A program made the position numbers and the translations under genes. From Kitasatospora acidiphila (GTDB lineage Bacteria > Actinomycetota > Actinomycetes > Streptomycetales > Streptomycetaceae): 64,000 nucleotides of DNA. Within the stretch, counting starts at the first letter, position 1. Each line of letters opens with the position of its first letter. Below, piece by piece: positions 53,217 to 63,130 of the stretch. Below the pieces are notes generated by a model that saw only the letters and a list, made by a program, of their open reading frames with translations, did not search any database and was not told the origin of the DNA. The stretch is from NCBI RefSeq assembly GCF_006636205.1, contig NZ_VIGB01000002.1, forward strand, positions 19,147-83,146. Reading direction: 5' to 3'.

Positions 53217-53486
53217 CCCATGCACTCACCGTAGCGCTGACGTCACGCCTGGCGTAAACCGGTCGGATTATCCTGAGGGCAGTTTTCCGGTCCCTTGCAG
53301 GCAGATTCCCTAACTTCTTCCTGCCCTACTTGGCACTGACGGTCGTTCACTGGTTAGAAGCCGCTGGCGCTAGGCCCGCACCCCGAGGGCCCGCGCGAAG
53401 CCCGGCGGTACGAGCGGCGGTCCCGCCCCCATGTCCCCCGTGCGGGGCCGGGGCCGCTCAACCACCCGCAGAAAGCCCCGGATCCC

Positions 53487-53924
53487 ATGACATCAGCAGC
53501 AGTGGCCGAGACCTCCCCGGACGCGGACGCCGAGTGGCAGGACATGCCCTGCCGGCCGGAGTCGGCGGCCCTCGCCCGCCGGACCGTGCGGGCTCGCCTC
53601 AATGCGTGGGGGCTCGGGCAGCTGAGCGAGAGCGCCGAGCTGCTGGTGACAGAGCTGATCAGCAACGCCGCCCGTCACACCGGCTGCCAGACAATCCGGC
53701 TCTACACCACCTTTGACGGCCTGGTCGTCCGCGTCGCCGTGCGGGACTCCAGCCGCACCATGCCCGTGCGGATCCACACCGACCGCGACGCCGAGAGCGG
53801 CCGCGGCCTGCACCTGGTCCACCGGCTCTCCCACCGCTGGGGAGCCGACCTCCAACCACTCGGCAAAGTGGTCTGGTTCGAGCTGCGCCGCCCGGGCTCG
53901 AAGAAGCCCGCCAGGCTTCCATAG
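53487..53924 (+). CDS. RsbW-like ATP-binding protein (second copy)
   Basis: A 145-aa HATPase_c domain: ARRTVRARLNAWGLGQLSES, N box ELLVTELISNAARHTG, then VAVRDSSRTMPV and G box DAESGRGLHLVHRLSHRWG, with a short basic C-terminal tail. Same family as the 39-kb gene but clearly divergent. The ATG at 53487 follows a purine-rich stretch (AGAAAGCCCCGGATCCC). Probably a regulatory ATPase; partner not visible. Confidence 0.82.
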   Translation: MTSAAVAETSPDADAEWQDMPCRPESAALARRTVRARLNAWGLGQLSESAELLVTELISNAARHTGCQTIRLYTTFDGLVVRVAVRDSSRTMPVRIHTDRDAESGRGLHLVHRLSHRWGADLQPLGKVVWFELRRPGSKKPARLP

Positions 53925-54061
53925 GAAGCCCCTGAACTCCCTGGCGCCCGCCCCGCTGACCTGCCTGGGCGCGCCGCCGAGGCCTTGGCCCCGGACCTGG
54001 CGCCTATCGCGATCGCCCGCGACATGCGGGAGGACCTGGCGCACCTGATGCGCCTGCTCAG

Positions 54062-54718
54062 CGGGTCAGTCCCGGCTCAGGACGGCCAGGCACAAGAGCT
54101 GCTGGCTGCCTCGCAGCAAGGGTGTAGCGCAGTTCCTCCGCCAGCTGCCCCTCGCCGTCGGGGATGATCTCGCGGCGCAGCACCTGCGCGATGCCTGGCG
54201 TTTTCCGGCGTCCTCGTCAGTCCTGGGGGAGCGTCGGTCTCGTGGTCCGGGCCCTGTGCGCGCAGCCGCCGCACTTGCTCCAGTGACTCGCGCAACTCTC
54301 CTAGCCAGTCCTGCGAGTGACGCTGGACCAGCTTGACGCACCAGCCGAGCGCTTCGCTGCGGCTGCGCGCCACGCCGGCTTCCACCAGGGTGTCGAGCAC
54401 CTGCCGTTCGGGCTGGCGCAGCCGGGTCATCACCGGCGCCGCGACGGTGGTGAACAGTGCCTTGGTCCCCTCGTCTTCGGCGTCCCAGGAGACCTTGCGC
54501 CCGAAGCGGTGCTCGGCCTGGCGTGCGACGGCCTTCCGCTGGGCCCTGGTGCGCTCGCAGGCCATCGGCGAGTCGTCCCTCCACCGTGGCTGCGCGCTCC
54601 GCGTGCGACACCTCGGCATCGATCCCCGGTCCCGGGATCCGGCCGACGACGGTGATCTCCTCATGGTCCACGGCCACCTCGACCAGTTTGGTGAAGAGCC
54701 CGTCCGCGTTCAGGCAGA
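54062..54718 (-). pseudogene. Conserved actinobacterial hypothetical protein, two frameshifts
   Basis: Three minus-strand frames in order give one protein: LFTKLVEVAVDHEEITVVGR and IPGPGIDAEVSHAERAATVEGR; then ERTRAQRKAVARQAEHRFGR and RQPERQVLDTLVEAGVARSRSEALGWCVKLV...WLGELRESLEQVRRLRAQGP; then IAQVLRREIIPDGEGQLAEEL. The frame changes lie near 54560 and 54200. The middle resembles a ribbon-helix-helix-like segment. I recognise the sequence type from Streptomyces genomes but no function. Confidence 0.5.
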
Positions 54719-54752
54719 GTACGGCGAGGCACGGCTGCTGGCCGAACTGCTG

Positions 54753-55781
54753 ATGAGCAGACTTGACGAGCGGGGCAGGGCGGTGGTCGGCGGCATCGTG
54801 GGTGTGGTCCGTGTTCAGGCAGGTGGCGTCACCGGTGTCCGGGTCGCACTGGAGACAGCGCTCCACGGGCCCACTGCCGGCGTGACGGCCATCGGTCTGG
54901 GAGATCTCCTCCTGTGTGAATTCACCGTCGAGGAGGCCTGTGTCGCCTACGAGCGGGGCGTGACCGGGCAGATGGCCGCGTCGGCCCGATCCCGCTTGAA
55001 GCTGCTGGCATCGTCCGAAGCGGCTTCCGGTGCTCAGCCATCGCTTTATGACTACGGCTGCCACGTCGCCTGTAAGACGCCGGCCCGCAAGGGTATTGCC
55101 ACCCTCCAGGCTGCTATCGCTGCGGGCGACACACGGGCCCGCACCCACTTCTACCTCGCACAACTCTTGGCGCCCGCGCAGAAGGCCGGCACCTACCGGC
55201 GGGCCGTCGTGCTGGCGGGTCCGGGCGTCGATGCCTTGGTCCTGGTCTGCCGGGGCTGGCTCGGCTGGGCGCGCTGCGATCACGCCGGAGCCCGCGCAGC
55301 CTTCGACTCCGCCTCGCGCAAGGCCTTCGACTCCGTCGACGTGGAACTGGCCGTCGTGGCGGCGGTCAGTCTGGCCCAAAGCCACGAGGACGAGGGCAAC
55401 GTGACAGCGGCTCGGGACGCCTACCATCGCGCCCTTCGGGCGGGGTACCCTCAACACTCGGCTGCCGCCGGCTTTGACTGCGCACAGTTCCTTGCCGAGC
55501 ACGGTGACACCGCGGGCGCCGCAGACGTCTACCGCTCCGTCATGGCGACGGGGCACCCTGTCCAGTGCAGCGTGGCCGCCATCAACCTCGGCAGCATCCT
55601 GCGTGATTCCGGCGATCTCGCGGGCGCCTGCCAGGCGTACACCCACGCGCTCAACGGTTTATGGCCCGATGCCACTGCGCGTGCCCGTGCGGCCCTCGCC
55701 CGACTCCTCTCCTCGGGTGCCGTTACGAACATGTCGCCAGCTGCAGGTGGGGAGTACCGACGTGGGGGAGTTCACGAGTAG
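54753..55781 (+). CDS. TPR-repeat protein
   Basis: About 342 aa of helical repeats with TPR spacing: AIGLGDLLLCEFTVEEACVAYERGV, ARTHFYLAQLLAPAQKAGTYRRAVV, SLAQSHEDEGNVTAARDAYHRAL, AGFDCAQFLAEHGDTAGAADVYRSVM and AINLGSILRDSGDLAGACQAYTHAL. Start uncertain: ATG 54753 keeps the repeats and avoids overlap with the divergent gene, while an ATG at 54663 is also in frame. No signal peptide. Likely protein-interaction scaffold; partner unknown. Confidence 0.6.
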   Translation: MSRLDERGRAVVGGIVGVVRVQAGGVTGVRVALETALHGPTAGVTAIGLGDLLLCEFTVEEACVAYERGVTGQMAASARSRLKLLASSEAASGAQPSLYDYGCHVACKTPARKGIATLQAAIAAGDTRARTHFYLAQLLAPAQKAGTYRRAVVLAGPGVDALVLVCRGWLGWARCDHAGARAAFDSASRKAFDSVDVELAVVAAVSLAQSHEDEGNVTAARDAYHRALRAGYPQHSAAAGFDCAQFLAEHGDTAGAADVYRSVMATGHPVQCSVAAINLGSILRDSGDLAGACQAYTHALNGLWPDATARARAALARLLSSGAVTNMSPAAGGEYRRGGVHE

Positions 55782-56385
55782 GAACGATCAGGGCGTGAGG
55801 GTGGGAGCTAAAGATCGCTTCCCGTCCGGTTGTAGATCGTTTCCCGACATCACGGCCGCCGCCGCCCCGCACACTCGCGTGGGGTGGCTGCCCTCCGCCG
55901 TCAGTGGGGCTCCGAGGCCGCTTCTGCGAAACGCGTCTCAAGGGTGGCCGCGACAACGGCGGTGGAGATGGCCAGGATGCCCACGGCGAGCGGCAGCCGT
56001 ACGTTCAGGCCCGTCAGGGAGCCGGCCAGCGCGGTTCCCGCGGATCCGTCGAGGGGCGTAATGATCTGGCCCGGACAGGAGCAGGAACACGGTGCGCGAC
56101 AACACCTTCCTGGGTTCGGTGGCCCTGCAAGTCGGTGATGGCAGCCGGATGGGATCCGCCCAGCCGCCGAACGCATCGGCGGACGGCGGCCCGGCGCCGA
56201 GCACCTCTGAACCGGTGAACGAGCCCGGTCAGTCGGGCCTGCCCACCGCAGCGCTCCCATTGGGCCGGACCACCCCGGACTCCAACGGTGGCCGGCGGCC
56301 GGCGGCCGGCACGGCCGACAGGTCCACCGCAGCACAACCTCAGCCGCAACCCACCATGGCGTAGCCCGCGGCATCACAGCCGGCC
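55782..56385. other. Region with a possible transporter fragment
   Basis: A minus-strand frame ending at 55901 contains GSAGTALAGSLTGLNVRLPL and AVGILAISTAVVAATLETRF, which looks like the last helix of an MFS transporter, but upstream sequence is not coding-like. No other gene is supported. Confidence 0.35.
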
Positions 56386-56808
56386 GTGCCGAACCTGCAG
56401 CAGGCTTCCAGCGACACCCCGGCCCCGAGCGAGTACCGCTACACGTATGCCCTCGACCAGGGCGTGGCCATCGACCTCGGCTCGCACAGCCCCGACCACG
56501 ACAGGGTCACCTCAGGTACCTGGACCACCCAGATTCGCCTGGGGCGGCAAGGACAACAACGGCAACGACCAACTGGGGATCAGCAACTGGGGTGCCGGCA
56601 CCTCCACGCTGGCGGCCCCGGCCACTCACGAGGCCTGCCAGGGCTCGCTCCGGGACGGCGGCGACCCGACGGTCGGCGGCCTCCAGCCCGGCACCCGGAT
56701 CTGCGTCTTCACGGGAACGTCGACGCGCTGGTCAGCATCGTCTCGGACACCGCCGCTCCCGGTGGCAGCGGCGGTCAGCTCACTGTGGACGTCCGCGTCT
56801 GGAGCTGA
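56386..56808 (+). pseudogene. Broken extracytoplasmic domain (kinase-associated/sensor type)
   Basis: Two frames together read EYRYTYALDQGVAIDLGSHS, then GWGAGTSTLAAPATHEACQG-like sequence with PTVGGLQPGTRICVFTGT, then ALVSIVSDTAAPGGSGGQLTVDVRVWS and a stop. This is typical of the beta-rich domain C-terminal to some Streptomyces secreted proteins or kinases. At least two frame changes and no start; a fragment. Confidence 0.45.
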
Positions 56809-57032
56809 CCGCGCGGCCATCGGCGCGTCCGTCACCCGGGCAGTCCAGGTCGCCTTGAGGATTCCTTTTGCGGAGCTGAGGGTGGGAGCATTCCGATCCG
56901 TGACGTCGGCGGTATGAAGCCGGGGCTGGGCCCTGGGCGGCCGTCGGCGGCACTCCCATTGCGGCGCACACCCCGAGGGACCCAGGGCGTTGACCAGAGA
57001 CCGTGGAGCAGCCGGGGGTCGTGCGCCGGGCC

Positions 57033-57326
57033 TCAGCAGTCGCCGAGCGAGTCGCAGTCCTCGGCGAGCCCGTCGACCGAGAGCCCCACCAGCGAGTCCC
57101 CGTCCACCCCGAGCGGGACCGAGTGCCCCCCGCCCGAGCGGGGTCCGAACTCGTCAGGCCCCGTTACCGACAGGCCCTTCAACTCCCGTGTCCCCACCAC
57201 AACACCGAGGACCACGAGTACGAGACCACTCGCGGCGCCGAGGAGGGCCACCGCGTCGGGCCGCTGAGCGATCCGAGGCAGGCCGTCGAGCGAAGCCCAC
57301 GCCCATCGCCACGTGGCCCCACCCAC
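57033..57326 (-). CDS. Possible small membrane protein fragment
   Basis: A 97-aa frame with one transmembrane segment (AVALLGAASGLVLVVLGVVVG) and an acidic C-terminus (GVDGDSLVGLSVDGLAEDCDSLGDC). No strong ribosome site. It may be the C-terminal end of a larger lost protein. Confidence 0.3.
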   Translation of the reverse strand: MGGATWRWAWASLDGLPRIAQRPDAVALLGAASGLVLVVLGVVVGTRELKGLSVTGPDEFGPRSGGGHSVPLGVDGDSLVGLSVDGLAEDCDSLGDC

Positions 57327-57598
57327 CGAGCCGGGCGTCCGAGTACCGCGCCTCGCCGTCGGGCGGTCCTACGTTGTTGGTGGGTTGGATGGGCCGTCGT
57401 ATGGTCCAGAGATCCAGAGACACCGGGTTGCCCGGGGCGGCAATCCGGAGTACCAGGGCCGGCGGGTGCGGCAGAACGTGGTCCTCGCGGAGATAGGCGT
57501 TGCGCGGCCGGTCGGGCTCGGTGCGATCAGGCCACTGAAATGATCAATCTCGGTGCAGGCGCGTGCTGTTCGAGCTCCGGCAGGCCGCCGGAGCATGC

Positions 57599-58475
57599 TC
57601 ACCCTATCGCCGCACTGGCCATGATCACGCCGCTCGTCCCAAGCGCGGCGGCATCGGCAAGGAGAAGGCTCAGAAGGTTGAGGATGCTGTCCGCGAACGC
57701 TGGCAGCCTGGTATGGGGTGGGGGTGCGGGTTGGGGTGGCTTTTGCCTTGTGCGTCGACGGCGATGGCGAGGGCGTCGAGGAGCTGGGGCAGGCTCTGGC
57801 GGTAGGCGTGTGCCAGGCGGGTGAGGTAGGAGGCGGTGCTTTCGCGCGGTAGGGGCCGTACGCGCTGGCAGCCGGGGGTGACGGGCGGCGCGTAGAACAT
57901 GACCGTCATCGCCGGGCGGTGGTGCGTGCCGGGGTGCGGGGGCGGTACTGGGCTTCTGCGCCTCGACGATCTCCGGCAGGCCGCGCACGTCCAGGAACTC
58001 CGGCGCCTGGTCCGCGTCCAGCAGCCACCGCCCGTGCCGCACGCAGGCCCGCTCCCACCGCTGCGCGTACCGCATAACCCGTACCGGCGCTTTGGTCCGC
58101 CGAGCCGTGCACGACCGGCACCCGAACGCCACCGGCCCCACCACCGAACCGCCCACCCGCCACACCGTCCCAGGGCCACTCCCGGCCGCCCGCGAGGCCA
58201 GCTTCTCGTTGTCCAGCCCCCACGCCGGCAACGCCCGCTGCAGCACGTCCTCGCCGACCCCGCACAGCCCCGCCGGTACGCGTCGCCCCGTGCCGTCGAG
58301 CAGCACCTCGGCGTCCGCCCGCAGCGCCCCGCTCTCGTGCCGCGGGCGGTGGCCGCGCCACGGCCAGCGCGCGAGCAGGGCGGCATCGTCCAGCCCGTAG
58401 CGGGCAGCGATCCGGCACAGGAAGGAGAAGGTCGTCTCCCCGGCGAGAGGAGACACGCGGAAGATCCCAAGAGCC
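57599..58475 (-). CDS. TniQ-like protein
   Basis: The frame begins near LGIFRVSPLAGETTFSFLCR (TTG or nearby start; exact codon uncertain). It carries a TniQ-type N-terminus, then WRVGGSVVGPVAFGCRSCTARRTKAPVRVMRYAQRWERACVRHGRWLLDADQ, a C-x2-C...C-x2-H zinc-binding module. After about 57905 the coding character is lost although the frame stays open to 57599. The true gene may therefore end earlier or be frameshifted. TniQ proteins assist transposon targeting, but no TniA/TniB genes are present. Confidence 0.55.
57670..57909 (-). pseudogene. Second TniQ N-terminus, truncated
   Basis: Starts MTVMFYAPPVTPGCQRVRPL, then PRESTASYLTRLAHAYRQSLPQLLDALAI, the characteristic TniQ opening, and becomes a His/Pro repeat tail after 50 residues. 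It begins where the preceding TniQ-like gene loses coding character, suggesting two tandem TniQ genes with the second cut short. Confidence 0.5.
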
Positions 58476-58685
58476 GTCCCCCCAGCCTCCCGGACCGGCG
58501 CGCCGCATGACGGCTGTTCACCTCTTCCCACCGGCAGCCGGGTCCTGCGCCGCCGCTTCTGCCCCGCTTCAGCCACCGCCCTTGTCGGTCGGTGCTGTGC
58601 CAGGGGCCTCGATCTGATCACTCAAACCAGCGACTCTTTCCATGCTTAATGCAGAAATTCCATACGTCATTGATAGAATGCCTTC

Positions 58686-60593
58686 ATGACGCTCAGTACG
58701 TTGGAGGCGCTGCGGTTGACCGTGGCCGCGATCAGGCAGCGGACCGGTGAGAGTCAGCGCGAGTTGGCCGCCGCGGTCGATCTGACGCAGGACAAGGTCA
58801 GCCGCCGTCAGTCCGGTGCGCAGCCCTGGTCCCTGGACGAGGTGGACACACTGGCCCGGCACTGGGGGATGGGCCCGCTGGACCTGCTGGCCGGCCCCAC
58901 GCACGCCGTCCAGTGCCTGACCTGGCCTCCCGGCACCACGCCCCCCGAACCCCTGCCCCTGCCCCTGCCCCTGCCCCTGCCCCTGCCGGTACCGGCCGCG
59001 TTCACCGCTGCCCCCGCCCCTGCCGCCACGCTCGTGGCACGGCCGGCTTCCCCCGCCCGGCCGGCGGTGCGCCGCCGCGGGCCGGAGCCCTACGTCCCGG
59101 TGGCCCCCGTTCCCGAGTACTGGGTGCGCCCCGGCCAGCGGCCCGCCGCGAAGGCCCCCACCGCCGGCCCGGGCGGGGACCAGGCCGACGCCGCCGCGCC
59201 GGCCCCCGGCTCCGCCCACGGCCATGGCGCGTCGACGGGTGGTCGGCCGGCCGATGCGGCCGCGGACTACGACCGGGGCCCGAACGGTGAGCCGGTCCTG
59301 GGCGATCCGGCGCCGTGCGAATGGTGCGGCCGGCCGGTGGCCTACCGAGTTGGCGGGCGCCCGCTGCACCTGGGCGGCTTCTGCGCCCCCGCCCCACCGC
59401 CGTGCCGCAGGCCCCCGCCGCCACCCGCCCCGCCCGGGGCCAGCTTGCCCCGGCCGCGCCCGCCGTCCAGCAGCCGGCCGCGCCCGCCCCAGCCTCGGCG
59501 GCGCCCAGGTCGGCCCGTACCAACTCCCCATCTGCTGCGCCCAGTTCGGCCGTCCGTCAGGCCACCAAGACGACGCCCGACACCAAGTCCCGCACAGAGT
59601 ACGCGAGTTCGGGCCGCGACCTCGGCTACTACCTCGACATGATCACCTCGGCGGTCGAGCAGGCCCTGGAAGAGCACGGCGGCGATGTCGAAGCCGCGAG
59701 CGACGCACTGGAGAAGAAAGCGATTCCGAACAGCATGGCCCTGTTCGATGCGACCCGGGTCGGCGCAGCGTACGAGCACACGGCCTATCCGGAACGCCTG
59801 GAATTCCTCTCCAAGAAGAGCCGGAACGGCGCCGACGAAATCTGGGAAGGTCGCCACAAGTGGGAGAACGGCCCACTCATGGCCGCTCTCAAGGCCGGCA
59901 CTGTGGACCCTGTGGACGTGGACGTCCTGGACACCAACGCCGCCTACTGCAGTGCGTTGAAGACGCACCTGCCGATCGGCGCACTCCAGCACCGCCCCGA
60001 AGGGGGCTTCGACCCCAAGCGCTCCGGCGTCTACCTGCTCCCGGCCCGCCCCGCCTGGGAGCACCCCACCTACCCGACCCATCGGCAACCGCCACGAGAC
60101 CGGCCCGGTCCTCCTGGACGACGCCACGGTGCGCCTGCTGATCCGCTGCCACAAGCTCGGCCTGTGCGAGGCCCCGCACATCACCGAGGCCTGGACCTCC
60201 GGCGCCTCCGAAGGCCTGCTGGAAAAATTCCGACGCGTCCTCACCCAAGCCCGCGAGAACGCCATCACCGACGGCGACACCGCCACCGAGAAATACGTCA
60301 AGGCCCTCTATGCGAAATTCGCGTCCACGATCGGCGAGTCCACCTACAATCGCGAGATCCGCCGACCCGACTGGATGCACATCATCCGCTCCCAGGCGTT
60401 CGCTAATCTCTGGTACAAGGCCCACCGCGCCCACAAAGCCGGACTGACCATCGTCCGACTGCGCGGCACCGACGAACTCCACGTCACCGGAGAAACCGAC
60501 TGGCGGAGCGTTTTCACCGAGGGCCGCCTCACCACACAGCTGAAACTCAAGGACCAATACGCCCTGCCCCAGAGCCGGAAGCGGAGCGCCTGA
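58686..60593 (+). pseudogene. HTH plasmid-type protein with zinc motif and DNA-polymerase-like segment, two frameshifts
   Basis: Starts MTLSTLEALRLTVAAIRQRT with an XRE HTH (ESQRELAAAVDLTQDKVSRRQSG), then a (CCCCTG)n-coded Pro-Leu tract. Next come a zinc-like motif CEWCGRPVAYRVGGRPLHLGGFC and, in the next frame, YYLDMITSAVEQALEEHGGD. The segment DVDVLDTNAAYCSALKTHLPIG resembles the LDTNAAY motif of polymerase/RNase H-like plasmid proteins. The last frame adds VRLLIRCHKLGLCEAPHITEAW...LKLKDQYALPQSRKRSA. Shifts occur in C runs near 59390 and at 60077-60080. Likely one gene of about 640 aa; conserved on actinobacterial plasmids. Confidence 0.55.
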
Positions 60594-60594
60594 A

Positions 60595-61215
60595 GTGTCA
60601 ACTGACGGATGGAAGAACTTCGGCCGCTACGGCGCCGACCGCGACCCCGGCAACGTCCACGGGAAAATCGCCCTCGGCCGCGCCCTCGAAGACGCCGTGG
60701 AACGCATGATCCTCGAAGGCGGCATCAAGTCCCCCGCCACCACCCGCCGCGGCCTCAAAGCCCGGATGAACTACCTCACCACCCACAAGGGCGGCGCCCA
60801 AGCCCTCGCCGACGCCGGCATCACCGCCAACCCCGCCACCATCCGCGCCTGGCGCAAGGGCACCCAGCGCCCCCGCCCCGCCAACCTCGAAGCCATCGAC
60901 ACCGCCTACTGGAACCTGCGCGCCCACAACGTCCTGGCTAACCCCGCCCTGCTCAAGGCACACCTGAACAACGGCGGCCGCGGCACCCGCATCGAGATCC
61001 ACCCCATCAACCAGGACGTCGTGGAGGAGCCCCGTAGACGGGACAACCTGAGGGTGCGCTCCTTCCAGGCCCGCTACATCTGGGACGACGCCGTGGACGC
61101 CCTCACCGCCGGCGACGCCGACAAACTGGCGGAGATCTGGGACGACGTCATCAGCGAGTTGGACAGCGACTACGGGGCCTATCAGTACGTCAGTTCCGTG
61201 GGTTTGGGTGCTTGA
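60595..61215 (+). CDS. Plasmid-type conserved protein with HTH-like region
   Basis: A 206-aa protein; GTG 60595 comes one base after the previous stop, with CGGAG upstream. Contains LGRALEDAVERMILEGGIKS and a transcription-regulator-like segment GGAQALADAGITANPATIRAWRKGTQRPRPANLEAID, typical of atypical HTH proteins that recognise DNA through an IRAWRKG helix. The last bases of its stop form the ATG of the next (interrupted) gene, so three genes form one operon. Function unknown. Confidence 0.65.
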   Translation: MSTDGWKNFGRYGADRDPGNVHGKIALGRALEDAVERMILEGGIKSPATTRRGLKARMNYLTTHKGGAQALADAGITANPATIRAWRKGTQRPRPANLEAIDTAYWNLRAHNVLANPALLKAHLNNGGRGTRIEIHPINQDVVEEPRRRDNLRVRSFQARYIWDDAVDALTAGDADKLAEIWDDVISELDSDYGAYQYVSSVGLGA

Positions 61216-61306
61216 TGCGCGGCGCCGGCTACCACCTGCTCACCCGGCTGCTGACGGACGCCGGCCATTCCCCGGAGCAGGCCGCGGCGGCCATCGCCCG
61301 GGCTAA

Positions 61307-62171
61307 GACCGTGTCCTATGTGGTGAGGCGGATGAGGCGCTTGTAGCAGCAAAGAGCTGCGGCTAGGCCGAGAAAGGCCAGGTAGTTGCCGGGATCGCGT
61401 TCGTAGCGGTGGTTGAGCCGGCGATAGCCGGACAGCCACGACATCGTCCGCTCGATGACCCACCTGCGACGCCCGAGACGCTCGCTGGACTCGATGCCCT
61501 TGCGGGCGATACGGACGCCAATCCGCTTGCCACGCAACCACTTTCGCAGATGGGGTACGTCGTACGCTTTGTCGGCGTGCAGGCGCCCGGGCTTGCGGCT
61601 GGGACCGCGGCCTGGGGCGCGTCTCACCTGGTAGCCCTCCAGCATGGGCTTCAGGGCTTTGCTGTCATGGGTGTTGGCCGCGCTCACACCAACGACCAGG
61701 GGCAGCCCTCCCGCGTCCGACAGGACGTACATCTTGGAACCCGGCTTGCCTCTGTCCACGGGGCTCGGACCTGTGAGTTCGCCCCTTTTTTGGCCCGCAC
61801 CCGAGCCGAGTCGAGAACGACGCGCGAGACGTCGACCAGACCGGCATCGTCCATGCGCTGCAGGACCGCCTCGTGCAGCCGTGCCCACACCCCGGCGAGC
61901 GACCAGATGACAAACCGGCGGTGGGCGGTGGACTTGGAGACCCCGAAGCAGGGCGGCAATGCCCGCCAGGAACACCCGCTGACCAGTACGTACACGATCG
62001 CCGCGAACAGCGTCTCGTCAGGCGTGTTCGCCGTCCCGCCGCCCTGCGGCCGCACCCGATCCGGCGGGATCAGCGGCCTCGCGATCTCCCACAGCCCGTC
62101 CGGAACAATCCAACTCCACGTACCCCGCCCCATGCACAGACCAACGAGCCAACACCACATAGGACACGGTC
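61307..62171 (-). mobile_element. IS5-family (IS427-group-like) insertion sequence
   Basis: An 865-bp element. The ends GACCGTGTCCTATGTGG (from 61307) and the exact complement (to 62171) are terminal inverted repeats. TAA flanks both sides (61304-61306, 62172-62174) as target duplication, within a CTAA/TAAG context as preferred by this family. Confidence 0.92.
61316..62133 (-). CDS. IS5-family transposase, two frames joined by -1 frameshift
   Basis: First frame: MGRGTWSWIVPDGLWEIARP...LVSGCSWRALPPCFGVSKSTAHRRFVIWS...VVLDSARVRAKKG. Second frame: GELTGPSPVDRGKPGSKMYV...VVGVSAANTHDSKALKPMLE...LHADKAYD...RIGVRIARKGIESSERLGRRRWVIERTMSWL. The junction is C-AAA-AAA-GGGG (near 61787), a classical -1 slippage site in this group. 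The DDE residues are in SARV, ADKAYD and VIERTMSWL. Probably active; the insertion looks recent. Confidence 0.88.
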
Positions 62172-62450
62172 TAAGTTCGACATCCTGGACTGGGCGCAGA
62201 GCAACGTCACCAGCACCGGCTGGCGGTGCCCCGACGGCCGGACCGGCGACTACGACCAGGGCTGGCTGGACGCCACCGCCGCCGCGAGCGACCGCCTGGC
62301 CGAGTACGCCGAGCGCGCCCGCGTCGAAGCCCAACACGGCGGCCTCGGCGTTCCTCCGGGGTCGACACCGCCCGGGCCCGCACCCGTCACACCCACGGTC
62401 CCCACGGAGGCCGAGTCCTTGAAACGCTGACCGACCAACTGCCCGCCCGC

Positions 62451-62538
62451 CGGCCGCCACCACCCACCGGCCGCCACCACCCACCGGCCGCCACCACCCA
62501 CCGGCCGCCACCACCCGGCGGCGGCCGCCGTTGAACCG
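62451..62538 (+). repeat. Intergenic 17-bp tandem array 1
   Basis: Four units beginning CGGCCGCCACCACCCAC at 62451, 62468, 62485 and 62502. The block then ends with a 31-bp segment (62508-62538) that recurs at 63070-63100 and includes the hairpin-forming GGCGGCGGCCGCC. It lies directly before the ribosome site of the next gene. Confidence 0.85.
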
Positions 62539-62560
62539 CACAGCCAACGAGGGGAGAGGC

Positions 62561-62971
62561 ATGATGACCATCACGCCCAAATCCGCGAACCCGCTGGCCG
62601 GGCACACCGTGCCCGCCACCCTGGCCCGGCCGCCGCTGTGCCTGACCGACGAGCCGCTCGACCGCCCGGGTACACAGGCGCTTGACCAACTGGTCGAGCG
62701 GGCCTGCGAGTCGTACGGGATCGCCCGGCACTACCACCCCGGAGGCGACCCAGCGGCCCTGGAGGAGGCGATGCGCCACACTCTGGCCTCGGCTGCCGGG
62801 AGCCTGGTCGCCGCCGCGCTGCACCGCCTTGCCGACGATCCGCGGCCGGACCTGACCATCGATCAGCGGCTCTACCTGGATGGCTTGGTCGTCGACCTCG
62901 ACCTGGAGACGGCCGAGTACCTGTCCGGCGCGTTCGGCGACCAACCGCCCGTACCCGCCCCTGGGGCGTGA
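62561..62971 (+). CDS. Hypothetical protein
   Basis: A 136-aa acidic helical protein; ATG 62561 follows GGAGAGG. It reads MMTITPKSANPLAGHTVPAT, then ALDQLVERACESYGIARHYHPGG, MRHTLASAAGSLVAAALHRLADDPRPDLTIDQRLYLDGLVVDLDLETAEYLSGAF. No membrane segment. Flanked on both sides by related 17-bp repeat arrays. Not recognised; part of the plasmid-type gene series on this end. Confidence 0.6.
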   Translation: MMTITPKSANPLAGHTVPATLARPPLCLTDEPLDRPGTQALDQLVERACESYGIARHYHPGGDPAALEEAMRHTLASAAGSLVAAALHRLADDPRPDLTIDQRLYLDGLVVDLDLETAEYLSGAFGDQPPVPAPGA

Positions 62972-62984
62972 ACGCGCCCACCGC

Positions 62985-63100
62985 CCGCCGGCCGCCACCG
63001 CCCGCCGGCCGCCACCACCCGCCGCCCGCCGGCCGCCACCGCCCGCCGGCCGCCACCGCCCGCCGGCCGCCACCACCCGGCGGCGGCCGCCGTTGAACCG
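62985..63100 (+). repeat. Intergenic 17-bp tandem array 2
   Basis: Five units of CGCCGGCCGCCACC(A/G)CC-type with a 7-bp interruption, ending in the same 31-bp block as array 1 (63070-63100). Again immediately before a gene's ribosome site. Confidence 0.85.
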
Positions 63101-63130
63101 TCGCACCGTCACCAGCAAAAAGGGAGAAGC

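Larger units (their letters stand above)
61215..62430 (+). pseudogene. Hypothetical gene split by an IS5-family element
   Basis: The ATG at 61215 overlaps the preceding stop (TGATG). The frame MRGAGYHLLTRLLTDAGHSP and EQAAAAIARA is interrupted at 61307. Removing the IS (61307-62171) and one TAA copy restores an uninterrupted frame: ...AIARAKFDILDWAQSNVTST and GWRCPDGRTGDYDQGWLDATAAASDRLAEYAERARVEAQHGG, ending LKR at 62430 (about 116 aa). Function unknown. Confidence 0.85.
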
